A stretch of 9,950 bases of DNA, taken from the NCBI GenBank assembly GCA_964588705.1, contig CAZPQV010000069.1, positions 1 through 9,950 of the forward strand, in the 5' to 3' direction. This document shows positions 1-5,934 of this stretch, in pieces. This DNA comes from CAZPQV01 sp964588705. Lineage in GTDB: Bacteria; Bacteroidota; Bacteroidia; Flavobacteriales; Weeksellaceae. Below the pieces are notes generated by a model. The model was not told the origin of the DNA. It did no database searches and saw only the letters and a program-made list of their open reading frames with translations. Within the stretch, counting starts at the first letter, position 1; every line of letters begins with the position of its first letter. Both the position numbers and the translations under genes were made by a program.

Positions 1-506
1 GTGGAGGAGTTACTTATCATTTAAAGAAGAGAAAAGAAACAGTTTCTCTTGTTGCCCGAAATTTTGGTTATCAGTTTAAAACCTATAACGGAACGAGAGA
101 AAGACTTCCTTTCCGAATAGATTTGGGATACACCAAAATCCTCGAGGAATTTCCGATTGCTGTAACCGTTACCGCACACGATTTACAGAAATTTGATATT
201 TCGCCGGAATATAATATCAATGGACAGGAAACCACATTCTTCCGTAAAGTTTTCGACCATTTTTCATTTGGTGCTGAACTTTTCCCGGAAGAAAGCTTCA
301 ATATAAGATTAGGATATAATGTAAAAAGAGGTGGCGAACTTGTGGTGCTCGACCAAAGAAGTTTTGCAGGTTTAAGCGCGGGATTTGGGGTGAAGATTTC
401 ATCTTTCAGATTCGATTATGCGCATGTGCGTTATCATAACGCTTCCAATGTCAATATGCTAGGGCTTTCGCTCGACCTGATTGAACTTGGAGGAAGAAGA
501 AGATAA
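1..506 (+). CDS. porQ: Type IX secretion system protein PorQ, C-terminal part (5' truncated by window edge)
   Basis: An open frame enters from the left edge (first full codon at 3) and ends at 506, giving 167 residues. I take it to be roughly the C-terminal half of a protein that is usually about 340 residues. The visible part has alternating short beta-strand-like stretches with many aromatic, Gly and Arg residues (for example FRIDLGYTKILEEFP), as expected for the beta-barrel of PorQ. PorQ is an outer-membrane accessory protein of the type IX secretion system, which exports proteins carrying a C-terminal signal domain. The chain ends in LIELGGRRR. A TTG at 123 could be mistaken for a start, but the same frame is open and protein-like upstream, so it is internal. 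The assignment rests on remembered family sequence and on the downstream cmk, which I recall as a frequent porQ neighbour in Bacteroidota. The signal peptide and N-terminus are outside the window. Confidence 0.8.
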   Translation, partial: GGVTYHLKKRKETVSLVARNFGYQFKTYNGTRERLPFRIDLGYTKILEEFPIAVTVTAHDLQKFDISPEYNINGQETTFFRKVFDHFSFGAELFPEESFNIRLGYNVKRGGELVVLDQRSFAGLSAGFGVKISSFRFDYAHVRYHNASNVNMLGLSLDLIELGGRRR

Positions 507-524
507 TTTATTTTTATAAAAATA

Positions 525-1196
525 ATGGAAAGAAAACCCGTAATAGCTATCGACGGCTATTCGTCAACCGGAAAAAGTTCAATTTCGAAAGTTATTGCAA
601 AAAAACTGGGGCTTTTGCATATGGATACAGGTGCGCTATACAGAGCCATCACTTACTATGCGATAAACCACTGCATGAAGAATGATAACGAAATTGACAC
701 CATGTCACTTTTCAGTTGTTTAAACAGTTTAGATCTTGAATTCCGGGAGGAAAATAACGAACTCGTGCTTTATCTAAATGGAATGAATGTAAGCAACGAT
801 ATTCGCAATCCGAAAGTTTCCGACCATGTGAGTTTTATTGCCAAACAGGCCGCAGTGCGTGAGTTTTTGCTTCAAACCCAAAGATCAATGGCGAAAAACG
901 GAGGAATCATTATGGACGGCAGAGACATAGGAACCACTGTTCTCCCCGATGCTGATTATAAGTTCTTTCTGACTGCAAGTGTGGACGAAAGGACAAAACG
1001 CCGCTACCAGGAACTTTTGGGAATGGGTGAAAGCACCGATGAACAATCTGTAAAAGAAAATCTTATTAAAAGAGATAAAATCGACAGCGAACGAGAGGTT
1101 TCACCTTTACGACAGGCGGACGATGCTATTTTAATTGATAATACCAATCTTACTAAAAAAGAAACCATCGAGCTGATATTGTCCTATATTAAGTAG
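525..1196 (+). CDS. cmk: (d)CMP kinase (cytidylate kinase)
   Basis: It phosphorylates CMP and dCMP to the diphosphates with ATP in the cytoplasm, feeding CTP/dCTP synthesis and salvage. At 223 residues it has the normal length for the bacterial enzyme. A P-loop is visible at residues 11-19 (GYSSTGKSS, Lys17). The DGRDIGTTV segment at 131-139 belongs to the nucleotide-monophosphate-binding core. A basic stretch (ERTKRRYQEL, about 155-164) begins the LID region. The R-D-x-x-D-S-x-R pattern at Arg183, Asp187 and Arg190 corresponds to the CMP-contacting residues of E. coli Cmk. The P-loop reads SSTGKSS rather than the common AGSGKST, a variation I associate with Bacteroidota. The gene starts 18 bp after porQ, with only an AT-rich spacer and no Shine-Dalgarno, so the two are probably co-transcribed. 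No convincing terminator follows it. Confidence 0.95.
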   Translation: MERKPVIAIDGYSSTGKSSISKVIAKKLGLLHMDTGALYRAITYYAINHCMKNDNEIDTMSLFSCLNSLDLEFREENNELVLYLNGMNVSNDIRNPKVSDHVSFIAKQAAVREFLLQTQRSMAKNGGIIMDGRDIGTTVLPDADYKFFLTASVDERTKRRYQELLGMGESTDEQSVKENLIKRDKIDSEREVSPLRQADDAILIDNTNLTKKETIELILSYIK

Positions 1197-1222
1197 TTTT
1201 AACAAAACTTTAATAGGAAATA

Positions 1223-1253
1223 TTGGATTTTTGGCATTTTTGTTGTAACTTTA
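1223..1253 (+). promoter_or_regulatory. Candidate sigma-A-type Bacteroidota promoter for the YtxH-domain gene
   Basis: A TTG at 1223-1225 is followed after 20 bp by TAACTTTA at 1246-1253. This matches seven of the eight positions of the TAnnTTTG element of Bacteroidota (two of those are free). It would give a leader of roughly 40 nt to the ATG at 1299. The nonamer AACTTTAAT overlapping the -7 box also occurs at 1206-1214. This is the only plausible promoter in the 102-bp gap, but the -7 box is imperfect and the region is AT-rich. Confidence 0.45.
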
Positions 1254-1298
1254 ATGTAGTAACAAAGAACATTTATTAACTTAAAAAAAATAAACAAG

Positions 1299-1657
1299 AT
1301 GTCAAAAAAAGGTAATAATAACGCTGCTGCAGTTTTAGCAGGTTTATTGGCAGNNNNNNNNNNGCACCGGAAGAAGGTAAAGAAACCAGAAAAAAAATCA
1401 AATCTAAAGCTGACGACTTAGCACACCAAGCAAAAGATCAGTATGAGAAAACTTCAGGACAGCTGAGAGATCAGTACGGACAGGTTTCTGAAAAAGTAAA
1501 AGATCAGTATCACAACATTTCTGCACAGGTAAAAGAAACAACCGATAAAGTAGTTTCTTCTGTAAAAGAAGGTTACGACAAATACAAAAACCAAGCTGCA
1601 AATACAGTAGCTGAAGTTTCTAAAGATATTGAAACAGAATTGGACGGTCTTAAATAA
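1299..1657 (+). CDS. YtxH-domain protein with hendecad-repeat tail (contains assembly gap)
   Basis: The ATG at 1299 opens MSKKGNNNAAAVLAGLLA, the start of a Gly/Ala-rich hydrophobic segment. Ten Ns follow, and then APEEGKETRKKIKSKA, the characteristic sequence right after the membrane helix in YtxH-domain proteins. The remaining 97 residues run to TAA at 1655-1657 and are highly charged and helical, built from 11-residue repeats (listed separately). YtxH-family proteins are small, often stress-induced, single-helix envelope proteins of unclear biochemical role. I infer an inner-membrane anchor with a long amphipathic helix. The two sides of the gap are in different frames as written (offset 1299 versus 1364), so the 10 Ns cannot be the true length. 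I treat this as an assembly artefact, not a pseudogene. In this family about 11-12 residues would bridge the gap, for a protein near 127 residues. A strong terminator lies 38 bp downstream. Confidence 0.8.
1354..1363. other. Assembly gap (10 N) inside the YtxH-domain gene
   Basis: Ten consecutive undetermined bases interrupt the Gly/Ala-rich membrane segment. For one continuous reading frame across the gap, the real missing length must leave remainder 2 when divided by 3. Ten leaves remainder 1, so the run is a placeholder of arbitrary length. Confidence 0.97.
1400..1630 (+). repeat. Seven tandem 33-bp (11-residue, hendecad) coding repeats
   Basis: The reading frame divides into seven 11-residue units starting at 1400, 1433, 1466, 1499, 1532, 1565 and 1598. 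Units 2-4 read KDQYEKTSGQL, RDQYGQVSEKV and KDQYHNISAQV. Position 1 is Lys/Arg in six of seven. Position 4 is mostly Tyr. Positions 4, 7 and 11 are mostly apolar, giving the 3-4-4 spacing of a hendecad amphipathic helix. At DNA level GATCAGTA recurs at exactly 33-bp steps (1436, 1469, 1502). Later units diverge, so this is an old internal duplication maintained as protein structure. Confidence 0.8.
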
Positions 1658-1694
1658 GAAATTTTCCGTTTAAATTTATTTTAATAATACTGAG

Positions 1695-1724
1695 GGGAAA
1701 CTTAGATTCTTAAGTTTCCCTTTT
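1695..1724 (+). terminator. Rho-independent terminator after the YtxH-domain gene
   Basis: A perfect 10-bp inverted repeat, GGGAAACTTA (1695-1704) and TAAGTTTCCC (1711-1720), flanks a 6-nt loop and is followed directly by TTTT. It lies between the first and second genes of the small membrane-protein cluster, so it should raise the level of the YtxH message relative to the two genes after it. There is no T-run for the opposite strand. Confidence 0.85.
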
Positions 1725-1748
1725 CTGTAAAAACAAAAAACTATTCCA

Positions 1749-2057
1749 ATGATAGATATAGTAAAAGATTACGCAGCAAAAAGACTTGACCTTCTGAAAT
1801 TGGAGGCTACAGAGAAATCCTCGATTGGTGCAGGTACCCTTACATTTATAATTATCGCATCAGTTGCGGCTTTGTTTTTCATTATTTTGCTGAATATCGG
1901 TATTGGATTATGGATTGGCGGAATGCTAGGCAATTACGGCTACGGCGTGCTGATTATGGCTGGTTTATATCTATTGCTATTGATTATTGTATTTTTGATG
2001 AGGAAATACATTACCAACAGTGTAGCTAATAAAATAATAAAATTTATAAACGAGTAA
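1749..2057 (+). CDS. Two-helix membrane protein, phage holin superfamily III / YqjE-like
   Basis: A 102-residue protein with a short charged amphipathic N-terminus (MIDIVKDYAAKRLDLLKLEA). Two strongly hydrophobic helices follow, at about 31-57 and 64-84, separated by a Gly-rich turn (IGGMLGNYGYG), and the protein ends in a charged C-terminal tail. This layout is that of the holin-III/YqjE family, which is usually labelled 'phage holin family' although most members are chromosomal and not phage lysis proteins. No lysin or other phage gene is nearby, so I read it as a housekeeping inner-membrane protein. It lies downstream of the YtxH-domain gene and only 3 bp upstream of the next gene, so the latter two are surely one transcript. 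No separate promoter is visible in the 24 bp after the terminator, so expression probably comes from read-through. The exact function is unknown. Confidence 0.8.
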   Translation: MIDIVKDYAAKRLDLLKLEATEKSSIGAGTLTFIIIASVAALFFIILLNIGIGLWIGGMLGNYGYGVLIMAGLYLLLLIIVFLMRKYITNSVANKIIKFINE

Positions 2058-2060
2058 GCG

Positions 2061-2555
2061 ATGGCAATGAAATATAACAGTTTGGAGGAACTCAGAAGAA
2101 AAAAAGAACTCCTAAAAAAAGATGTTTCCGAATTGGAAGGTTTACTTACTTTCGAGAACACTAAGGAAAGTTTAAGCGCTTTTACCAATGGGTTTTCAGA
2201 TAAATTTCTCACGGAAAAAACCGATGAGGAGGGCGAAACAAAACTCGCGCTGAAAACCGGAAGCATCGTAAAAGAAATCGGGCAAACCATCTCGCACCAA
2301 ACTCAGAAAAACTCTTTGATTTCATTCGATAATTCGGGTTTACAAAACAGTCTGCTTTCCAGTACACTGAAACTTGGCAGTGCTGCATTAGTCGGAAATC
2401 TGGCCAGAAAAAATCTTAGAAGCGGAAGCTGGAAAAAGAAGCTTATAGGTTTAGCAATTGTTTATCTTTTGCCTTTTGCTTTGAGATTTTTAAGAACCAA
2501 ACTCGAAGATTTTCAAAGAAAACAAAGTCTTTCCAGCATGGAAAAACTGATATAA
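2061..2555 (+). CDS. Hypothetical protein with N-terminal charged helix and one C-terminal membrane segment
   Basis: I do not recognise a named family in these 164 residues. Residues 6-29 (LEELRRKKELLKKDVSELEG core) form a strongly charged predicted helix or coiled coil. The middle is polar and Ser/Thr/Asn-rich. A Gly/Ala-rich patch at about 105-112 and a basic stretch (ARKNLRSGSWKKK, 115-127) lead into one hydrophobic segment at about 128-143 (LIGLAIVYLLPFALRF). A short charged tail ends the chain. No signal peptide is visible, so an inner-membrane tail-type anchor with most of the chain in the cytoplasm is likely. It starts 3 bp after the two-helix protein. ATGs at 2061 and 2067 are both possible, and I keep the first. 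The charged helix followed by a basic-flanked membrane helix resembles enterobacterial YqjK in layout, but I cannot show homology. Confidence 0.75.
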   Translation: MAMKYNSLEELRRKKELLKKDVSELEGLLTFENTKESLSAFTNGFSDKFLTEKTDEEGETKLALKTGSIVKEIGQTISHQTQKNSLISFDNSGLQNSLLSSTLKLGSAALVGNLARKNLRSGSWKKKLIGLAIVYLLPFALRFLRTKLEDFQRKQSLSSMEKLI

Positions 2556-2558
2556 AAC

Positions 2559-2581
2559 AAAGCCACCATTTCGGTGGTTTT
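2559..2581. terminator. Bidirectional terminator between convergent genes
   Basis: CCACC (2563-2567) pairs with GGTGG (2573-2577) around a 5-nt loop. The stem extends through one G:U and three A:T pairs, with a T-run on the plus side and an A-run on the other. It starts 4 bp after the stop of the hypothetical gene and ends 1 bp before the stop of the convergent methyltransferase gene, so it can serve both. Confidence 0.8.
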
Positions 2582-2582
2582 C

Positions 2583-3311
2583 TTATTTGCGCGAGAAAAT
2601 TTCTCCAAGAATAATTCCGGTTGCCATTGAAACATTCAAACTTTCAGTAGATTGATTTTTACCAAATCTTGGGATTGTTATTCTATGTTTCAGGAATTGT
2701 TCTGTTTCAGGCCGCATTCCGTTGCCTTCATTTCCGAGGATGAGATTGATGCCTTCTGGAAAATCAAATTGATAGATATTCTCGCCTTCCATATCGGTTC
2801 CGATATTCTGATTTTCAGTTTTATTTAAGAAACGTTCGAGATTTTCGTAAACAACATTTACCCGCGTAAACGATCCCATCGTTGCCTGAATAACTTTTGG
2901 ATTAAAAAGGTCCACCGTATCTTCACTGCAAACGATTTGTGAAATTCCAAACCAGTCTGCAAGACGGATGATGGTACCTAAATTTCCGGGATCCTGTATT
3001 CCGTCTAAAACGATATTGAACTTGCTGTTTTCCAATAATTTTCCTTCGGGAATTTCACAGACAGCGACAGAATCTTTAGGGTTTTGCAGAAAACTGATTT
3101 TCTTTAATTCACGGTCGCTTACTTTGGTAATATTTTTGCAGTCAATGTTTAGATTTTCAGGATTGGTAGAATATAAATCTTTAATTTTATAATTAGAGTT
3201 TTGAAGTTCGCTGATGGTTTTATTACCTTCAACCAAAAACAAATTGTATTTTTGTCTGAACTTCTTTTTATCCAGACTCTGTAAAACCTTTATTGTATGG
3301 GCCGTAAGCAT
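2583..3311 (-). CDS. TrmH/SpoU-family RNA 2'-O-methyltransferase
   Basis: A SPOUT-fold S-adenosylmethionine-dependent enzyme that methylates a ribose 2'-OH in rRNA or tRNA; the target nucleotide cannot be read from the sequence. The N-terminal part (about 20-95, including KYNLFLVEGNK) matches the small substrate-binding domain of the family. The three SpoU motifs are all present. Motif 1 is DGIQDPGNLGTIIR (103-116, Asn110 and Arg116), motif 2 is LILGNEGNGM (190-199, Glu195), and motif 3 is IPRFG...SLNVSMA (213-230), which forms the knotted cofactor site. I choose the ATG at 3311 (242 residues) over the TTG at 3329. It begins MLTAHTIKVLQ as relatives do, and the best promoter match (3327-3357) would place the transcript start downstream of the TTG. 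With this start the gene overlaps the divergent tamL by 15 bp. Confidence 0.9.
   Translation of the reverse strand: MLTAHTIKVLQSLDKKKFRQKYNLFLVEGNKTISELQNSNYKIKDLYSTNPENLNIDCKNITKVSDRELKKISFLQNPKDSVAVCEIPEGKLLENSKFNIVLDGIQDPGNLGTIIRLADWFGISQIVCSEDTVDLFNPKVIQATMGSFTRVNVVYENLERFLNKTENQNIGTDMEGENIYQFDFPEGINLILGNEGNGMRPETEQFLKHRITIPRFGKNQSTESLNVSMATGIILGEIFSRK
3247..3254 (+). promoter_or_regulatory. Candidate -7 promoter element for tamL, inside the methyltransferase gene
   Basis: TATTTTTG is a full match to TAnnTTTG and lies 42 bp before the tamL ATG, leaving a leader of roughly 35-40 nt. No clear TTG is found at the expected -33 distance. It must lie in the opposite-strand coding sequence because tamL begins inside that gene. 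Confidence 0.45.
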
Positions 3312-5864
3312 ATTGCAAAATATCTTCAAAAATATTACTTATTTATTTCTGTTGCAACCTCTCTTGGTGTTCTTTATGCCTGCAGCAGCACAAAAAAGGT
3401 CCCTGAAGGCGAATTTCTTTTAACCAAAAATAATTTCGAATATACCGACAGCAAAGCACATTCCGACGAACTGCCGGATTATGTAAGTCAGAAACCCAAT
3501 AAAAAGGCATTTTTTCTTTTTCCGGTTGGTTTATGGGCGTACAATCTTGCCAATCCGAAGTACGACACTATGCTTACGGAATATATGACCTACCCTTCGG
3601 AAATCAGAGATCAGAAACTTAGAGATTCATTATTTATAAAATACGGAATGCCTGACGAAGTAGGCAAAAATCTTTTTAAAGACCGTTTTCTTCACACCAT
3701 CGGAAAACCACCGGTAATCCTTGAACAGGGAAAAACCGAAAGCAGTGCAGATAATATCAGAAAAAGAATGGTGTACCGCGGTTATTGGGATGCCCGTGTA
3801 AAATATGAACAACAACTGGATTCTGCTGCTAAAAAAGCAAAAGTAGATTATATCATCACTCATAAAGACCCAACTTATATCTCAGAATATTACTATGATA
3901 TCCCTGACCTAAACGTCAGAGAACTCTATGAAAAGGAATATCATAAAAGTTTTGTGCTTTCGGGAGATGTTTTAGACCAAACTAAACTTGAAAAAGAAGT
4001 TCAACGAATCAACGAGCAGATGCGTGCCAACGGTTATTATAAATTCAATAATTCCAATGAAGAAATTTATTTCACTGCCGATACTTTAGACAGCCGCAAG
4101 CAGGTGCCTTTGGTGATGGACATTAAGAAAGATTCTTTAAATACGCCTTACAAGAAATCGACAGTTGGCGACATTAAAGTTTATGTGATGGAAAAATTGG
4201 GAGACGAGCCAGAAACTGTTCGCGATTCTTTACGTGGGATTAATTTCTACAAACTCGATGACCAGTACAAAACCAATGCACTTTGGAGACCAATTATTTT
4301 AACAACCGGTGAAATTTATAACCAAAGGAATTTTGATCTTTCAAAGAGAAATATCGCTGCGATGAACAACTTCAGCCTTCACTATGAAGAAGGCCTGAGA
4401 CAGGGCTCCGACAGCATAATTGATGTTACTTACAAACTTCTTCCATTACCGAAATATGATTTGAGAATTGCCACAGATTTAAGTTATTCGCAACTGCTTA
4501 ATCTTGGTATTTCACCTTCTGTTGACCTTACTTCCAGAAATGTTTTTGGTGGTGCCGAAAACCTTACGTTGGGAGTTTCGGGTGTTTTTGGAAGCGTAAG
4601 AAATACAAAAAATTTAGATAAACGTTCACTGGCATACGAAGTATCTGCACAGGGAAATCTTACGTTTCCGAGATTGCTTCTGCCTTTCAGATATTATAAA
4701 CTGATTCCGAAGCGTTATTCGCCGAGTTCCAACATCAATCTTGGGGTTTCGGTGCAGGATAATATTGGATTGGGAAGGATAAACTTTAATACCGGACTGA
4801 ATTATTTTGCAAACGTCAACGACCTGATTACGCAACGGTTATCACTTTTCAATACTCAATTGAGTTTAACAAGAAATAAGGATAAGTATTACGAATTTTT
4901 CCCTCGCGACCGCGATTTCCGGGATGAAATGTTCATGACCTACTCCCCTGCGCTTTATCAGCAGTTTATGAATAATGAAATCAGTTCAGACGAGGTTTCT
5001 TCGATGATTCTTGCAGATACCAATTTCCAAAATTCGCTTTCTGGAGCACAGCTGGATTTGCTCAATAACTTCCGTCAAACGCTGATTAACAAAGACCGTC
5101 AAACTCAGGATGTACTGATTTCATCCATCGTATATAATTTTATTTATAATGAAATTGGTAAAAAAGACCGTGTAAATCCTTTCTATTTTAATGCAAAAGT
5201 AGAAACCTCAGGAAATATTCTCGGTTTGTTTGATGGAGGTAAAAAAGATGAAGGTGTTTATGTTGATAACAAGCAGAAAACAGTTTTCAACATTCCGGTT
5301 TCTCAGTTTGTGAAATTTGATTTCGATATCAGAAAATATTTTCAGTTTAATGATGGTAAACACACGCTGGCTTTAAGACAGTTTATCGGTTTGGGAATTC
5401 CTTACGGAAACTCGAAAACAATGCCTTTCGTGAGATCTTATTTCAACGGTGGCTCCAACGATATCCGTGCATGGAGAGTTTTCGGCGGTCTCGGTCCTGC
5501 AGATTCTCAGTTGGATGAGAGAGTCCGTTCTTACGTGATGGATAATATGAAACTTACCACCAATGTGGAATATCGGGTACCTTTCAACGAAATGTTTGAA
5601 GGTGCAGCGTTCGTAGATGCCGGAAACATTTGGAGTTTTAAAGACAACGGTTATGGCGACGAATTTAAATTCAATAAATTCCTTTCACAAATGGGTGTCG
5701 GTGCAGGTCTTGGTTTGAGGATGAATATTTCTTACATCACGGTTCGTGTTGATGCGGCTTACAAAGTTCATGACCCAAACAAACCTTTGGGCGAGCGTTG
5801 GGTCATCAGCAAATGGCAGCCTTTAAAACCGGTTCTGAATGTTGCGTTCGGTTATCCATTCTAA
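3297..5864 (+). CDS. tamL: TamL-type lipoprotein Omp85 (BamA/TamA family) outer-membrane assembly protein
   Basis: An 855-residue Omp85 protein expected to work in the outer membrane with TamB in protein and/or lipid insertion. The N-terminus is a lipoprotein signal: a basic region (GRKHIAKYLQK), a hydrophobic core, and lipobox LYAC with Cys29 as the predicted acylated residue. A lipidated N-terminus distinguishes TamL of Bacteroidota from ordinary TamA/BamA. Periplasmic POTRA-like segments follow (for example around 'KEVQRINEQMRANGYYKF'), then a long barrel region from about residue 390. The conserved lid motif, VRGF/Y in BamA, appears as IRAW at 723-726 after GGSND. The chain ends in a barrel beta-signal with terminal Phe (NVAFGYPF). 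The ATG at 3297 is forced, because an in-frame stop lies at 3282 and no other start fits the signal peptide. No tamB is adjacent. A terminator follows at 5887. Confidence 0.9.
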   Translation: MGRKHIAKYLQKYYLFISVATSLGVLYACSSTKKVPEGEFLLTKNNFEYTDSKAHSDELPDYVSQKPNKKAFFLFPVGLWAYNLANPKYDTMLTEYMTYPSEIRDQKLRDSLFIKYGMPDEVGKNLFKDRFLHTIGKPPVILEQGKTESSADNIRKRMVYRGYWDARVKYEQQLDSAAKKAKVDYIITHKDPTYISEYYYDIPDLNVRELYEKEYHKSFVLSGDVLDQTKLEKEVQRINEQMRANGYYKFNNSNEEIYFTADTLDSRKQVPLVMDIKKDSLNTPYKKSTVGDIKVYVMEKLGDEPETVRDSLRGINFYKLDDQYKTNALWRPIILTTGEIYNQRNFDLSKRNIAAMNNFSLHYEEGLRQGSDSIIDVTYKLLPLPKYDLRIATDLSYSQLLNLGISPSVDLTSRNVFGGAENLTLGVSGVFGSVRNTKNLDKRSLAYEVSAQGNLTFPRLLLPFRYYKLIPKRYSPSSNINLGVSVQDNIGLGRINFNTGLNYFANVNDLITQRLSLFNTQLSLTRNKDKYYEFFPRDRDFRDEMFMTYSPALYQQFMNNEISSDEVSSMILADTNFQNSLSGAQLDLLNNFRQTLINKDRQTQDVLISSIVYNFIYNEIGKKDRVNPFYFNAKVETSGNILGLFDGGKKDEGVYVDNKQKTVFNIPVSQFVKFDFDIRKYFQFNDGKHTLALRQFIGLGIPYGNSKTMPFVRSYFNGGSNDIRAWRVFGGLGPADSQLDERVRSYVMDNMKLTTNVEYRVPFNEMFEGAAFVDAGNIWSFKDNGYGDEFKFNKFLSQMGVGAGLGLRMNISYITVRVDAAYKVHDPNKPLGERWVISKWQPLKPVLNVAFGYPF
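3327..3357 (-). promoter_or_regulatory. Candidate promoter for the methyltransferase gene, inside tamL
   Basis: Read on the minus strand, TTG (3357-3355) is followed after 20 bp by TATTTTTG (3334-3327), a full match to the Bacteroidota -33/-7 pattern. The start point would be near 3320, giving a leader of about 10 nt to the ATG at 3311. The element lies within the part of tamL encoding its signal peptide. Confidence 0.55.
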
Positions 5865-5886
5865 CTATCAAATAATTATTATATTT

Positions 5887-5916
5887 AAATCACGGAATTT
5901 TCTCCGTGATTTTTAT
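5887..5916 (+). terminator. Rho-independent terminator after tamL
   Basis: AAATCACGGA (5887-5896) pairs perfectly with TCCGTGATTT (5903-5912) around a 6-nt loop, followed by a T-rich run (5910-5920). It starts 22 bp after the tamL stop and ends about 20 bp before the peptidase gene, which should therefore be mostly independent of tamL. I see no convincing promoter in the short space left. Confidence 0.85.
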
Positions 5917-5934
5917 TTTTATTAATTTCATCTT

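Noticed and set aside
123..506. A separate small gene starting at the TTG at 123
   Set aside because: The same frame is open from position 3 with barrel-like sequence upstream, so this is the interior of porQ.
1195..1209. Small inverted repeat AGTTTT-AAC-AAAACT right at the cmk stop codon, as a possible terminator
   Set aside because: The stem is only 6 bp, almost all A:T, with a 3-nt loop and no U-tract after it. It is unlike the four GC-cored terminators elsewhere in the window.
1299..1657. Frameshifted pseudogene at the YtxH-domain gene
   Set aside because: The frame change falls exactly at the N run. Both flanks match one family in the correct order and are otherwise intact, so an assembly gap explains it.
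1749..2057. Phage or prophage lysis gene, suggested by the holin-like protein
   Set aside because: No endolysin, spanin, structural or integrase gene is nearby, and the family is commonly chromosomal beside YtxH/YqjD-type genes.
3312..3329. Upstream TTG start at 3329 for the methyltransferase, adding six residues (MKIFCN)
   Set aside because: TTG is a poor start here, the ATG at 3311 gives the family-like N-terminus, and the best promoter would start transcription near 3320, after the TTG.
5914..5921. TATTTTTA as a promoter element for the peptidase gene
   Set aside because: It overlaps the T-run of the tamL terminator, would leave a leader of only about 8 nt, lacks a -33 TTG, and such strings are common in AT-rich spacers.
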